From: Balneolaceae bacterium UBA7797
GTDB taxonomy: Bacteria; Bacteroidota; Rhodothermia; Balneolales; Balneolaceae
Reading direction: 5' to 3'
DNA: 64,000 nucleotides
Assembly (NCBI GenBank): GCA_002480645.1
Contig: DLCN01000030.1
Location: 1 to 64,000, forward strand
Shown here: positions 44,635 to 55,300 of the stretch, one piece after another
Numbering within the stretch: the stretch's first letter is position 1
How the letters are laid out: each line of letters opens with the position of its first letter
Program-made: the position numbers and the translations under genes
The notes under the pieces: model-generated
Seen by the model: the letters and a program-made list of their open reading frames with translations, nothing else
Told to the model about the DNA's origin: nothing
Databases searched by the model: none

Positions 44635-46278
44635 ATGTCAAAGTTAGTTCACTATGATATTGAAGCCCGCGATGCACTGAAACGCGGAGTTGACAAACTG
44701 GCTGACGCTGTAAAAGTAACGCTCGGCCCTCGTGGACGTAATGTGGTAATCGAAAAATCATTTGGGGCGCCTACAGTAACCAAAGATGGTGTTACCGTAG
44801 CAAAAGAGATCGAGCTCGGCGATAAAGTTGAAAACATGGGTGCGCAAATGGTTAAAGAAGTAGCTTCAAAAACCAGCGATAATGCCGGTGATGGTACTAC
44901 TACTGCAACCGTGCTTGCTCAGGCAATTGTTGGTGCAGGTCTTAAAAACGTAACTGCCGGTGCCAACCCAATGGACCTTAAAAGAGGTATCGATAAAGCT
45001 GTTGATGCGATCGTTGCCGGTCTTAAAGATCTGAGTAAAGAAATTGATGATCGTAACGAGATCGCACAGGTTGGAACCATTTCTGCCAATAACGATGAGT
45101 TTATTGGTAATCTGATCGCAGATGCGATGGAAAAAGTGGGTAAAGATGGTGTGATCACCGTTGAAGAGGCAAAAGGAACTGAAACCTACCTCGAAACGGT
45201 AGAAGGTATGCAATTCGATCGCGGTTACCTCTCTCCATACTTCGTAACCGATTCAGATAAAATGACTACCGAACTGGAAGATCCATATATCCTGATCTTT
45301 GACAAGAAGATCAGCAATATGAAAGATCTGCTTCCGGTACTTGAGAAAGTAGTACAAACCGGAAAGCCATTACTGATCATCGCTGAAGATGTAGAAGGCG
45401 AGGCATTAGCTACATTAGTAGTTAACAAACTTCGTGGTTCTCTGAAAATCGCAGCAGTTAAAGCTCCTGGTTTTGGTGATCGTCGTAAAGCAATGCTCGA
45501 AGACATCGCTATTCTAACCGGAGGTACTGTGATCTCTGAAGAGCGTGGTTACAAACTCGAAAATGCTACGCTTGATTTCTTAGGTCAGGCCGCCCGCGTA
45601 ACTATCGACAAAGACAATACTACTATTGTTGATGGTTCAGGTAAAGAAGATGATATCCTTGCCCGTGTAAATCAGATCAAATCTCAGATCGAGACCACTA
45701 CTTCTGATTACGACCGTGAAAAACTTCAGGAACGCCTTGCTAAATTAAGTGGTGGTGTTGCGGTACTTTACATCGGTGCTGCTTCAGAAGTTGAAATGAA
45801 AGAGAAAAAAGCCCGTGTAGAAGATGCATTACATGCAACTCGTGCTGCTGTAGAAGAAGGTATTGTACCTGGTGGTGGAGTAGCTCTTCTCAGAACGGTA
45901 GCATCTCTGAATGGTCTGGAAGCTGAAAATGCAGATGAAAAAGTTGGATTTGACATCATCCGTAAAGCAGTTGAAGCTCCGTTACGTACCATCAGCAACA
46001 ATGCCGGTATCGAAGGCGCGATCGTAGTACAAAAAGTACTCGATGGAGAAGGATCATTCGGTTACAACGCACGTACCGAAGTTTACGAAGACCTGATCAA
46101 AGCCGGTGTAATTGACCCAACCAAAGTAACCCGTACCGCACTTCAAAATGCGGCTTCTGTAGCAGGATTACTACTCACCACTGAGGCAGTGATCTCTGAG
46201 AAACCAGAAGAAGATAAAGGTGGCGCTCCTGCAATGCCTGATATGGGAGGAATGGGAGGAATGGGTGGAATGATGTAA
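44635..46278 (+). CDS. groEL: chaperonin GroEL
   Basis: This 547-residue chaperonin contains the ATP-binding motifs [14 protein letters not shown] and [12 protein letters not shown], and ends with a glycine/methionine-rich tail ([10 protein letters not shown]), as in the major GroEL of many bacteria. It folds cytosolic proteins with GroES. A strong terminator follows. Confidence 0.98.
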   Translation: MSKLVHYDIEARDALKRGVDKLADAVKVTLGPRGRNVVIEKSFGAPTVTKDGVTVAKEIELGDKVENMGAQMVKEVASKTSDNAGDGTTTATVLAQAIVGAGLKNVTAGANPMDLKRGIDKAVDAIVAGLKDLSKEIDDRNEIAQVGTISANNDEFIGNLIADAMEKVGKDGVITVEEAKGTETYLETVEGMQFDRGYLSPYFVTDSDKMTTELEDPYILIFDKKISNMKDLLPVLEKVVQTGKPLLIIAEDVEGEALATLVVNKLRGSLKIAAVKAPGFGDRRKAMLEDIAILTGGTVISEERGYKLENATLDFLGQAARVTIDKDNTTIVDGSGKEDDILARVNQIKSQIETTTSDYDREKLQERLAKLSGGVAVLYIGAASEVEMKEKKARVEDALHATRAAVEEGIVPGGGVALLRTVASLNGLEAENADEKVGFDIIRKAVEAPLRTISNNAGIEGAIVVQKVLDGEGSFGYNARTEVYEDLIKAGVIDPTKVTRTALQNAASVAGLLLTTEAVISEKPEEDKGGAPAMPDMGGMGGMGGMM

Positions 46279-46306
46279 GATCATCCATTCAAAACAGTTC
46301 TATTTT

Positions 46307-46338
46307 AAAACCCGTACACCTAGTGTACGGGTTTTTTT
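46307..46338 (+). terminator. terminator of groES-groEL
   Basis: AAAACCCGTACA and TGTACGGGTTTT form a 12-bp stem around a 5-base loop, followed by more T. Confidence 0.85.
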
Positions 46339-46339
46339 A

Positions 46340-46372
46340 TTTGAGAGATTTGTAACAAACCGGTATTTCTTG
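46340..46372 (+). promoter_or_regulatory. possible promoter of the 46431 gene
   Basis: TTTG (46340-46343), 20 bp, then TATTTCTTG (46364-46372), one base longer than TAnnTTTG. It sits right after the groEL terminator and 58 bases ahead of the next ATG. Confidence 0.35.
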
Positions 46373-46430
46373 TTTCTTTTTTGCACACTAATTAACGAAA
46401 CAACTGTACGATAAAATCCGGGGTTATAAG

Positions 46431-48746
46431 ATGAAAAGGGTAAAGTTATATCTATCAATCGCATTTCTGTCAATAGTGTTTGTACCGATCTCATTGCAGG
46501 CACAAACAAATTGTGATGTAAGTGCCATTCAGCAGAATCTGAACAATGGAAGCTCAGTCTATTCCTTACTTACAGATTGCAGCCAGTTAACGGCTCAAGA
46601 TTTTTACGGGAAAGAATATGCCGGCGGGGTAATTGTGTATCTGGATCCTTCAACAAAAGGAAAAGGAATTGTAGCGGCTAATGAAGATGAAAATAGTAAT
46701 TCAAGCTGGTATAACCGCCTTTCAAGAAATGGAGGTCTCTTTAATAGTAGTTTAGTTGCACAAATTGGCAGCGGAGCTTCTAATATGGCTGCGGCATGTG
46801 GAATGAGTGGATGCGGAAAGCCTCCTAAAACATATTTTCCGAATTATAACAGTCCTGCTATGGATGCCCTGTATTTTGTATCAAGTTCGAATAGAAATGG
46901 ATTTTCCGATTGGTACCTTCCAAGTTCGGAAGAGCTAAAAGTAGCATACCAAAATGCATCCTCCAATTTTAGCTCCTGCCCTTCGGGCGGATGGTGGACA
47001 TCCACACAGATCCCGGCAAGCTATACGTTCCCAGGGTCCGATTTTACTATCTACCAGTATAAAAATTATTATCCATCAAGTGTGTATATACTCAATACAA
47101 CCGGAGAATTAACTTGGTCGAGCAAGACCGACGGCAGATGTGCCCGGGCTTTCAGAACCTTTGCACCATGGATCGAAGCTGTAAATCCGGATCCTGTGGA
47201 AGTTGGAATGGCGGTGTCGATTTCAGGTAGCAATTTTAGTGAGCACCCAACAAATATCGAAATTCAGTTTCCGAACGGGATCAAAGCCACACCTCAGGAA
47301 TCATCCGGCAATACAATGACCGTAATTGTTCCGGCCGGAACCACAAGCGGAAATTTAAGAGTGGTAGTAAATGGAGTTCAAAGTAACACTATCCCAATTC
47401 AAATTGCTCCACGACCGGAAGGAGACCCGGTGATATCTTCGTTTTCTAAGAAGATGATCATAAAAACAGATTCCTGGATGAGTGATAGAATGATGACGAT
47501 CTATGGCTCTAATTTCTCACTCCAAAATACAGTTACATTTGCAGGTGGAGCACAGGTACTATCTGAACCATCTTCAAATCCCGGTCAATTTGTTGTGAAT
47601 ATTCCAGTGGGAGTAAAAACAGGGCCTATTACGGTAAGTTCCGGGGTGGGGCACAGCAACCCATCCGATGATACCCTGTTTGTATTTGAACTGAACAGTC
47701 CGGCTGCCGGACTTACAACAAATGGGTTGAATGATGTAGCGATCGATACCAACGAGACAAATATTGTGGTTGTGGGAGATAATGGCACCATATTGACCAG
47801 CGAAAATGGAGGGGCTCATTGGGGAGATAGTGCATATGCCATGCCTCCCAGATACGGTAATACTACAACAGAACAGTATCAGACCATGGTTAATGAATTT
47901 AAGACTTCTATGAGATCCGCTACTCTCCATTCAGTAGTAAATTATACCTTAGGAGGGACCAATGTATTTGCTATTTGGGGAGATCTGAACCCGGCATTTC
48001 AATCAAATGATTATGTGCAGATCTACACTCTTGCAAGTGATATCTCAGGGTATTGGAGTGGTGATGGAATTCCGGGAGAAATCAGCAATCCATATTTTAT
48101 AGGAGGGAAGCTATTAGCAGTATCGGGTAGAAGTGGAAATGCAAAAATTGTTGAGCGTTCAGGAACAGTCTCTCAAAATACCAGGGTATTTGGCTGGACC
48201 GATGTACAATCCAATGTTACTGAGCTTATGGATTTTGCACATAATTCAACAAAATTGGTATCAGTAGGGATGATGACGACGAGCCCTACTCAAAGTTACA
48301 GTAATTGGGTAAGTACACTACCCGTTGGAACAGATACATGGTCTCACAACGCTCAAAAATTTGTGTTAAATAGCGTGGCATGGGGTAAGAATGTTTTTGT
48401 TGCTGTTGGCAGGGAAGGCTCCCATTTGCGAGGGCTGTCTACGATGTATTACAGTTCAGATGGAATGAACTGGACTGATGCAACCTGCGATGGTGAACAG
48501 TGTGACATAAATCAACGTGCGGTAGCATATAATGAAAGATCCGGTATCTTTTTCAGTTCGGGACATCTGTTAAAACACTATTATAGTTTTGATGGTAAAA
48601 ACTGGACAAGTATTGCTCTTCCCGGTGATCTGGGCTCTCACACAACACAGGTAAATAAAATAATCCCACTGAACGAAGGCTTTCTAAAAATTGGTGAAGG
48701 TGGCCAATTAACAATACTGATAAGGGTTAATGCCACACACGAATAG
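46431..48746 (+). CDS. secreted multidomain protein: Lcl/DUF1566-like domain, IPT/TIG repeats and BNR-like propeller
   Basis: A signal peptide (1-25) is followed by a domain (about 45-240) with WYLPSSEELKVAY and DGRCARAFRTF, typical of DUF1566/Lcl-type proteins. Then come two IPT/TIG immunoglobulin-like domains (about 247-420) and a C-terminal half with repeats such as VVVGDNGTILTSENGGAHW and VGREGSHLRG...YYSSDGMNWTD, as in photosynthesis-system-II-stability/BNR propellers. The combination suggests an adhesin or surface protein. The substrate is unknown. It is one of three adjacent secreted-protein genes. Confidence 0.6.
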   Translation: MKRVKLYLSIAFLSIVFVPISLQAQTNCDVSAIQQNLNNGSSVYSLLTDCSQLTAQDFYGKEYAGGVIVYLDPSTKGKGIVAANEDENSNSSWYNRLSRNGGLFNSSLVAQIGSGASNMAAACGMSGCGKPPKTYFPNYNSPAMDALYFVSSSNRNGFSDWYLPSSEELKVAYQNASSNFSSCPSGGWWTSTQIPASYTFPGSDFTIYQYKNYYPSSVYILNTTGELTWSSKTDGRCARAFRTFAPWIEAVNPDPVEVGMAVSISGSNFSEHPTNIEIQFPNGIKATPQESSGNTMTVIVPAGTTSGNLRVVVNGVQSNTIPIQIAPRPEGDPVISSFSKKMIIKTDSWMSDRMMTIYGSNFSLQNTVTFAGGAQVLSEPSSNPGQFVVNIPVGVKTGPITVSSGVGHSNPSDDTLFVFELNSPAAGLTTNGLNDVAIDTNETNIVVVGDNGTILTSENGGAHWGDSAYAMPPRYGNTTTEQYQTMVNEFKTSMRSATLHSVVNYTLGGTNVFAIWGDLNPAFQSNDYVQIYTLASDISGYWSGDGIPGEISNPYFIGGKLLAVSGRSGNAKIVERSGTVSQNTRVFGWTDVQSNVTELMDFAHNSTKLVSVGMMTTSPTQSYSNWVSTLPVGTDTWSHNAQKFVLNSVAWGKNVFVAVGREGSHLRGLSTMYYSSDGMNWTDATCDGEQCDINQRAVAYNERSGIFFSSGHLLKHYYSFDGKNWTSIALPGDLGSHTTQVNKIIPLNEGFLKIGEGGQLTILIRVNATHE

Positions 48747-48754
48747 ACGGTAAT

Positions 48755-48785
48755 CCCGGTTCTAAAAATGGATCGGGTTTTTTTA
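48755..48785 (+). terminator. terminator of the 46431 gene
   Basis: CCCGGTTC pairs with GGATCGGG (8 bp, two G-U) around a TAAAAAT loop, followed by TTTTTTT. Confidence 0.7.
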
Positions 48786-48920
48786 ATTCAACAATAAAAT
48801 GGGAGTAAGCTCAGGATCATTATCTCCATGCCAGTAAAGCAAGGAGTTATCATGGTTGGGAAAGGCGCTTATATCTGAAGGTTGAGCATCAAAATTCCGA
48901 AGCACGGATGATTTAAACAT
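48783..48920 (-). pseudogene. possible remnant of an M20-type peptidase gene
   Basis: A 45-codon minus-strand frame reads MFKSSVLRNF..., then NHDNSLLYWHGDNDPELTPI (one stretch), then LLLN and a stop. The block LLYxWxGxDPxLxPILL matches the region just before the zinc ligand (LLxAHxDVVPV) in PM20D1/carboxypeptidase S-like M20 peptidases. The catalytic part and the rest are absent. It ends at the neighbour terminator. This is pattern memory, not a search. Confidence 0.4.
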
Positions 48921-48999
48921 TAGAAATAACTCTAACCTATTAAATGGATTGATTTTTTAACGTGCAAAACGTACAATAAATCAACGAATCTATTGAGTT

Positions 49000-50151
49000 A
49001 TGGGTAATGATAGAATATTCTTTCGATTGTTGATACTTCTTTTAGTTGTTACACAAGCGTGCGCTCCAAACTCTGTTCCTGATGATGAGCAGGAGATCGA
49101 GCCGGATCCAATCGTATATGACGCTTATACCTGGACTGAATTTACTTCACCATATATCACATCGAATTTTAGAAGTATTCAGATCGACGCCAAAGACCAG
49201 GTTATAATTTTCACAGGAAATGGGGTTTACTTTTCTGAAGAGCTGGAGGGTACCTATGAGTTCATCTCGTTTAACGATGAATTCACTTTTGGTCGACTTA
49301 AAATGCAGGATAAATTCTATGCTATCGCTTCTGTGCGCGACAGTATTTATGATGCTAACACAGACAGAAACTACTATGACCGAAATGTCATCATAACTTC
49401 AGAAGATCTGGAGAATTGGGAGATCATTAGTGGTAATTACCGGATGTACTCCTATCTGATGGATACAGAAGAGAACCGGTTATATATCGGACGGCAACAT
49501 GGAATTTCTGTACATGATTTTAACACCGGTGAAAAGCTGTATCCCGATTTCCTGAATACCCGGCTGGATGATCAGATCACCAGTCTGGCAAAAGATAAAA
49601 ACGGAATTCTCTATGCAGCAACGCATGACGGAGCCTATAAGAGCACTGATAACGGGGAAACCTGGTCGAAAGCATTTTCAAGCCTGGTGAATAAAGATTT
49701 TGATTCGGTACGAAAGTTTATAGCTACACCAGAGTATATAGTTGGTTTGGGTTATAATGGATCCGCTGAATTCGAAAATCCGGACTATAATGCCAATCAT
49801 TTTCATGTGCTAAATACAGAAGACAATTCCTGGGATCATTATTGGGTCGAAGCTCTGGATAATTATGGCAAGGTTGTTCCATTCTATGCCAGTGGTTTTG
49901 AAATAGATAATTTTGATAATATTCTGCTCTCGAATCATAAGGGGCTTTATATGAAATCGGTTTCGGGGAAAGAACCTCTGATCTTCGTCGGACCGTATGT
50001 TGACCTGGAAGAATATCCAACTCCTCTAAATAGTGATGGTGATCTTATTGGATATAAGATTGAGGCCTTTTCGAATGGGGATGTTATTATGTGGAATGGC
50101 ACTAACTTCTGGATTGGGGTGTACAATCAGGAATTTACATATCCTGAATAA
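49000..50151 (+). CDS. lipoprotein with BNR/sialidase-like repeats, function unknown
   Basis: The signal peptide has a lipobox-like VTQAC (Cys about residue 22), which fits an outer membrane or periplasmic lipoprotein. After a short acidic linker the protein is beta-rich with a BNR/Asp-box-type motif, YKSTDNGETWSKAF near residue 210, and other repeats (SEDLENWEIISG) typical of beta-propellers. Such proteins often bind polysaccharide or serve as two-component propeller ligands, but no catalytic residue set is visible. I cannot assign a function. Confidence 0.6.
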   Translation: MGNDRIFFRLLILLLVVTQACAPNSVPDDEQEIEPDPIVYDAYTWTEFTSPYITSNFRSIQIDAKDQVIIFTGNGVYFSEELEGTYEFISFNDEFTFGRLKMQDKFYAIASVRDSIYDANTDRNYYDRNVIITSEDLENWEIISGNYRMYSYLMDTEENRLYIGRQHGISVHDFNTGEKLYPDFLNTRLDDQITSLAKDKNGILYAATHDGAYKSTDNGETWSKAFSSLVNKDFDSVRKFIATPEYIVGLGYNGSAEFENPDYNANHFHVLNTEDNSWDHYWVEALDNYGKVVPFYASGFEIDNFDNILLSNHKGLYMKSVSGKEPLIFVGPYVDLEEYPTPLNSDGDLIGYKIEAFSNGDVIMWNGTNFWIGVYNQEFTYPE

Positions 50152-50232
50152 GTTCGATACAATTTCCTATTTTCGGGCTCAATATTATTGCCCATTATTA
50201 AGGCGCACACCACCTAATTAACCTACAGGACA

Positions 50233-51246
50233 TTGATCAAATATATTGTTATTGCACTATTTACTATTTCAATTTTAAGTGCAGCCTGCTCAAACTCCAC
50301 CGAAGAAGGATACAGAATCGAATTTACACTAGATGGAGAAGTACCGAAAGAAGCTTATTTGGGTTATTACATGAATAAAACCCAGTATGTGGCAGATACT
50401 ACTCAAAGTAATAATGGCACATTTGTATTTGAAGGAGATGAGCGGCTTCCATACGGTATGTACATCTTGATCGTACCACCGGAATTGAAATATTTTGATA
50501 TCCTGATGGGAGAAGATCAACACTTTGAGGTATCGACGCACTCTGAAAGTTTAATGGATAGTTTGGTGATCACAAATTCTGAGGTTAATAACGAATTCAT
50601 TTCCTACGTGCGTTTTTTTCAGAATAAACAACTGGAAAAGCGTGGAATTCTGGCGCTAATGAAAGAGGCGAATAAAGAAGAGGTACCTAAATTAGCTGAA
50701 CGTTTGGAGAAACTGGATGCAGAAGTTATGGACAAACAAGAGGAATTGATCGCGAAATATGACAATACAGTGTTATCTACTTTTATTAAAGCTTCATTGA
50801 ATGTTCAGGTACCAGAAGCTCCGGATAGTTTAACTGCCACAGAACAGCAAGAATACCAGTTCAAATATTATAAAAAGCATTATTTCGATAATCTGGAATT
50901 ATCAAACCCGGCTATTATCAGAACGCCGTTTTACGCCACCAAGATCGATAATTATTTTGATAACCTGGTGCCGAGGCAGGCGGACTCACTGATCACAGAA
51001 TCTGAATGGTTGATAGACCGTTCATCAGGGAATGACGAGACATACAGGTTTATGTTGATCAACCTTATTAACAGGTTTGCGCATGGCGTAACTGATGCCG
51101 AAGAGCGGGCCTATGCGCATTTGGGGCTGGAATACTATACAGATACTTTAAAAACTCCGTGGATCAATATGGAGGAAAGACTCAATATTGTAGCCAGAGC
51201 TCAGATCATTGATAGTCTGCAGACGTTGAAATCCTTGGATCAGTAA
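50233..51246 (+). CDS. lipoprotein with DUF4369/DUF5106-like regions
   Basis: The start is TTG. A signal peptide with the lipobox LSAAC (Cys18) precedes a beta-rich N-terminal domain (about 24-115) like DUF4369, ahead of a long helical part (about 120-330) with LEYYTD and FDNLVPRQADSLIT, reminiscent of DUF5106. In Bacteroidota these modules precede thioredoxin-like domains; here no thioredoxin domain follows. It is probably an envelope lipoprotein. The function is unknown. Confidence 0.65.
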   Translation: MIKYIVIALFTISILSAACSNSTEEGYRIEFTLDGEVPKEAYLGYYMNKTQYVADTTQSNNGTFVFEGDERLPYGMYILIVPPELKYFDILMGEDQHFEVSTHSESLMDSLVITNSEVNNEFISYVRFFQNKQLEKRGILALMKEANKEEVPKLAERLEKLDAEVMDKQEELIAKYDNTVLSTFIKASLNVQVPEAPDSLTATEQQEYQFKYYKKHYFDNLELSNPAIIRTPFYATKIDNYFDNLVPRQADSLITESEWLIDRSSGNDETYRFMLINLINRFAHGVTDAEERAYAHLGLEYYTDTLKTPWINMEERLNIVARAQIIDSLQTLKSLDQ

Positions 51247-51251
51247 AATAC

Positions 51252-51278
51252 AAAAGGGCACTCAATGAGCGCCCTTTA
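51252..51278 (-). terminator. bidirectional hairpin between convergent genes
   Basis: AAAGGGC and GCCCTTT with an inner CTC/GAG extension form a hairpin. The minus-strand side has the better T-tail (TTTTGTATTTT), so it mainly ends the NifJ - DHOD operon. Confidence 0.65.
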
Positions 51279-51318
51279 AATGATCAATTAGTACCGGTGA
51301 TCTTTTCTTACCGGGAAT

Positions 51319-52335
51319 TTACCACCAGAGTTTACCGGTTGGATCCTGACGTACAGATTGCAGCACTTTCATGTAGTTAGCACGTTCAAAAGCGGCAGGT
51401 TCTTTGGTATTCATCTGGCTCATACTTCCGCGCATCTGACTAACAGATTCGTATTCGTGTTCTTCCATCCACTGTTCAAGTTCGGTGCGAACTTCAGAAA
51501 CACGATGCATACCGTTTTTCAGTAATTCTGCAGCCATCATGGTTACATTCGCTCCGGCCATTATACCTTTTACCACGTCTTTGCCGGTATGAATACCACC
51601 TGTAATGGCAATATCGGCATTGATCTTTCTGTAAAGGATGGCGGTCCAGCGTAATGGAAGACGCAGATCATCGGAAGTACTAAGTGTGAGACTCGGCTCT
51701 ACTTCAAATTCTTCGATATTAAGATCCGGCTGGTAGAAGCGGTTAAACATTACGAGACCACGAGCTCCGAGTCCGGCCATTTTCTTCGCCATATTTGGAA
51801 TAGAAGAAAAGAATGGTCCGAATTTAACGGAGATCGGAATATTTACCTTTTCACAAACCCCACGTAAAGTTTTCAGATACATTGCTTCGATCTCGTAGCT
51901 GGAAAGATCCGGATCGGTGGGAATGTAATAGATATTAAGTTCCAGAGCATCGGCTCCCGCTTCTTCCATCAAAGTGGCGTATTTGGTCCATCCACCGTTC
52001 GATACCCCATTCAGGCTGGCTATAACAGGAATATCGACCTGTTCTTTAGCCATGCGAATGTGTTCGAGATAGGTTTCAGGTCCTACTTCATAGGATTCCA
52101 TTTCAGGGAAATAGCTCAAAGCTTCACCAAAACTATCAGCCCCTGAAGTGAGGAAATGATCCACCTCAATACTGGCGATGTTGATCTGCTCTTCAAATAA
52201 AGAGTGCATCACTACAGCTCCGGCACCGAGGTCTTCAAACAACTTTACGTTGTCGATGTTCTTGGACAAAGGAGAGGCCGATGGTACGATCGGGGAATTC
52301 AGCTCCAGGTCCAGATAGGTCGTTGATACATCCAT
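51319..52335 (-). CDS. dihydroorotate dehydrogenase-like protein, NifJ-associated
   Basis: This 338-residue TIM-barrel flavoprotein resembles [26 protein letters not shown] at the start (key residues LxLxxPIVxSASPLS), SVKFGPFFS as a core strand, and [22 protein letters not shown] as the phosphate-binding region. It lacks the pyrimidine operon context and follows NifJ by 13 bases, an arrangement frequent in Bacteroidota and other lineages. It may take part in a redox reaction fed by ferredoxin or amino acid catabolism (inference), rather than pyrimidine synthesis. Confidence 0.75.
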   Translation of the reverse strand: MDVSTTYLDLELNSPIVPSASPLSKNIDNVKLFEDLGAGAVVMHSLFEEQINIASIEVDHFLTSGADSFGEALSYFPEMESYEVGPETYLEHIRMAKEQVDIPVIASLNGVSNGGWTKYATLMEEAGADALELNIYYIPTDPDLSSYEIEAMYLKTLRGVCEKVNIPISVKFGPFFSSIPNMAKKMAGLGARGLVMFNRFYQPDLNIEEFEVEPSLTLSTSDDLRLPLRWTAILYRKINADIAITGGIHTGKDVVKGIMAGANVTMMAAELLKNGMHRVSEVRTELEQWMEEHEYESVSQMRGSMSQMNTKEPAAFERANYMKVLQSVRQDPTGKLWW

Positions 52336-52348
52336 AATTTTCCTCTAT

Positions 52349-55300
52349 TTATTCAGCGTTTAACGGTTTTTGGTCTGCTTGTTGTTTCAGGGTATCCCAA
52401 TGGTGGTTCACCCATTCCTGAGCTTCACCGAGTAACTCTGCTGCTTTCTTAGGATCGATCTGTGAGAGCAGGCGATAACGTTGTTCATTATAAATGTACT
52501 CTTTAAGCGGGATCTTAGGTCCTTTAGAATCCAATTGTAATGGGTTCTTACCTTGTTCTTCGAGGCGTGGATCGAAACGATATACCGGCCAGTAACCACT
52601 GTCGTTGGCTAGTTTTTGTTGTTCCAGACCTTTCGCCATATCAATACCATGTGCGATACAGTGGCTGTAAGCAATGATCAGCGAAGGACCATCGTAACTT
52701 TCGGCTTCTTTAAATGCTTTGATGAGTTGATTCTCATTAGCACCCATCGCAACCTGAGCCACATATACGTTTCCGTAACCCATGGCCAGTTTACCAAGAT
52801 CCTTTTTCGGTGTTGGTTTACCACCGGCTGCAAATTTTGCAATTGCACCAAGTCCGGTAGCTTTGGAAGCTTGTCCACCGGTGTTTGAATACACCTCAGT
52901 ATCCATTACCAGCACATTCACATTTTGTCCGGATGCAAGCACATGATCCAGTCCGCCGAATCCGATATCGTATGCCCAGCCATCACCACCGATGATCCAT
53001 ACTGATTTTTTAACCAGTGCATGGGCAACTTCGGCCAATCGGGTTGAGCGCGGATCGTCTTTTCCTTCCAGACGTTTCAGTAATTCATCCACCCGGTGTC
53101 GCTGAGCTTCGATCTCTGCATCTGTAGTTTGCGGAGAATCCATCAGGTGGTCGGCCAGCATTTCAGGAACCACTTTACCACGAAGTTCTTTAAGCAGAAC
53201 CCGGGCAATATCGGTTTTCTTTTCAGCTGCCAGCGACATACCTAAGCCAAACTCGGCATTGTCTTCGAACAGTGAGTTATTCCAGGCAGGTCCGCGGCCT
53301 TTTGCATCTTTACTCCATGGAGTAGTTGGCAGGTTACCACCATAAATACTGGAACAACCCGTAGCATTGGCTACGATCATTCGGTCGCCAAACAAGCGGG
53401 TAAGTAAACTCAGATAAGGAGTTTCACCACAACCGGCGCAGGCTCCCGAGAACTCGAAGTAAGGATCGAGTAACTGGGTTTCTTTTGTTTTGTTGAAATC
53501 GAACTCATCGTGTTCTGCTTTGTCGAAAGCAGGGAGTGTTTCGAAGAAATTCCAGTTTGCCTGTTCCTGTTCCTGGATCGGAAGTTTAGATTCCATGTTA
53601 AGCGCTTTGCGGCTTACATTGGTTTTATCTTTAACGGGGCAGACTTCCACACATAAGGTACAGCCGGTACAATCATCCACAGAAACCTGAATGGTATATT
53701 CCTGATTCGGTAGTTGACGCCATTTGGCTTTGGTGTGTTTGAATGATTCAGGAGCATCTTCCAGTAATTCCGGCTCAGCCACTTTCGCTCTGATAACTGC
53801 ATGCGGACAAGCCATCACACATTTACCACACTGAATACAGATATCAGGATCCCAAACAGGGATTTCCATAGCGATATCACGTTTTTCCCATTTAGTGGTG
53901 CCACTTGGGAAGGTACCGTCGCAAGGTAATGCACTTACCGGAAGGTTGTCACCATTACCATCTATGATCTCCTGAATGACCTGTTGAACAAACTCAGGAG
54001 CTTCTTTTGGAATGCTGCCATTGGTTTCAACTTTAGAATTTATCTCTTCAGGAACCGTAACAGGATATAAATGCTCCAGAGAGATATCCACAGCACGGAA
54101 GTTCATATCCACAACTTTTTGCCCACGTTTGCTGTAGGTCTTTTGGATATACTCCTTGATCTTGTTGATGGCCTGTTCTTTTGGTAGAACTTCAGAGATC
54201 GCAAAGAAACAGGTTTGCATCACGGTATTGATACGGATACCAAGATTAGCCTCTTTGGCTACTTCATAGGCATCGATCACATATAATTTCAGATCTTTTT
54301 TAATGATCTGTCTCTGTACTTTTTCAGGGAGTTGTTCCCATACTTCATCGGGGCCAAACGGACTGTTTAAAAGAACGGTAGCTCCATCTGCAGCTAAAGC
54401 AAGAGTGTCGTACCGTTGCAGGAATCCAAATTGATGAACTCCTACAAAGTTTGCGTTTTTGATGAGGTAAGGACTATTAACCGGGTGATCCCCGAACCGT
54501 AAGTGAGAAATAGTACGGGCACCGGATTTTTTAGAGTCATACACAAAATAACCCTGAGCATACATATCGGTTTCTTCACCGATGATCTTAATGGAGTTTT
54601 TGTTGGCACCAACGGTACCATCTGATCCTAATCCCCAGAAAACGGCCCGGGTTGTTTTTTCAGATTCAATATCAAAGTCACCATCAAATTCGAGAGAGGT
54701 ATTGGTTACATCGTCGTTAATACCAATGGTGAAATGGTTTTTTGGAAGATCTTTTTGAAGTTCATCAAAGATCGATTTAACCATGGCAGGAGTAAATTCC
54801 TTAGAGGATAACCCATACCGGCCACCGGTGATCTTAGGTATTTTACTGAATTTTGGAGTTGCAGAACTCTGATCTTCGATCAATGCAGAGATCACATCCT
54901 GATATAAAGGCTCTCCCATGCTGCCGGGTTCTTTTGTTCTGTCGAGTACAGAAATAGCTTTCACAGAATCGGGCATGGCATCAATTAAATGACTCATTGA
55001 GAAAGGTCGGAACAAGCGAACTTTGATCACACCGACCTTCTCACCTTTATTTACCAAATAATTAACGGTTTCGTCTACGGTATCGGCACCGGAACCCATG
55101 ATAACAATAACTTTTTCAGCATCAGGTGCGCCAACATAGTCAAAAAGGTTGTAGCTGCGGCCGGTAATACTTTCAAATTGCCGCATTGCATTCTCAACAA
55201 TAGTAGGTGTTGCCAAATAATATGGGTTGGCAGTTTCTCTGCTCTGGAAGAAAACATCCGGGTTTTGAGCAGTACCTCTGATAAATGGCTGATCCGGATT

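Noticed and set aside
44866..45213. Minus-strand frames within groEL
   Set aside because: They are shadows of the strongly coding groEL frame with no independent support.
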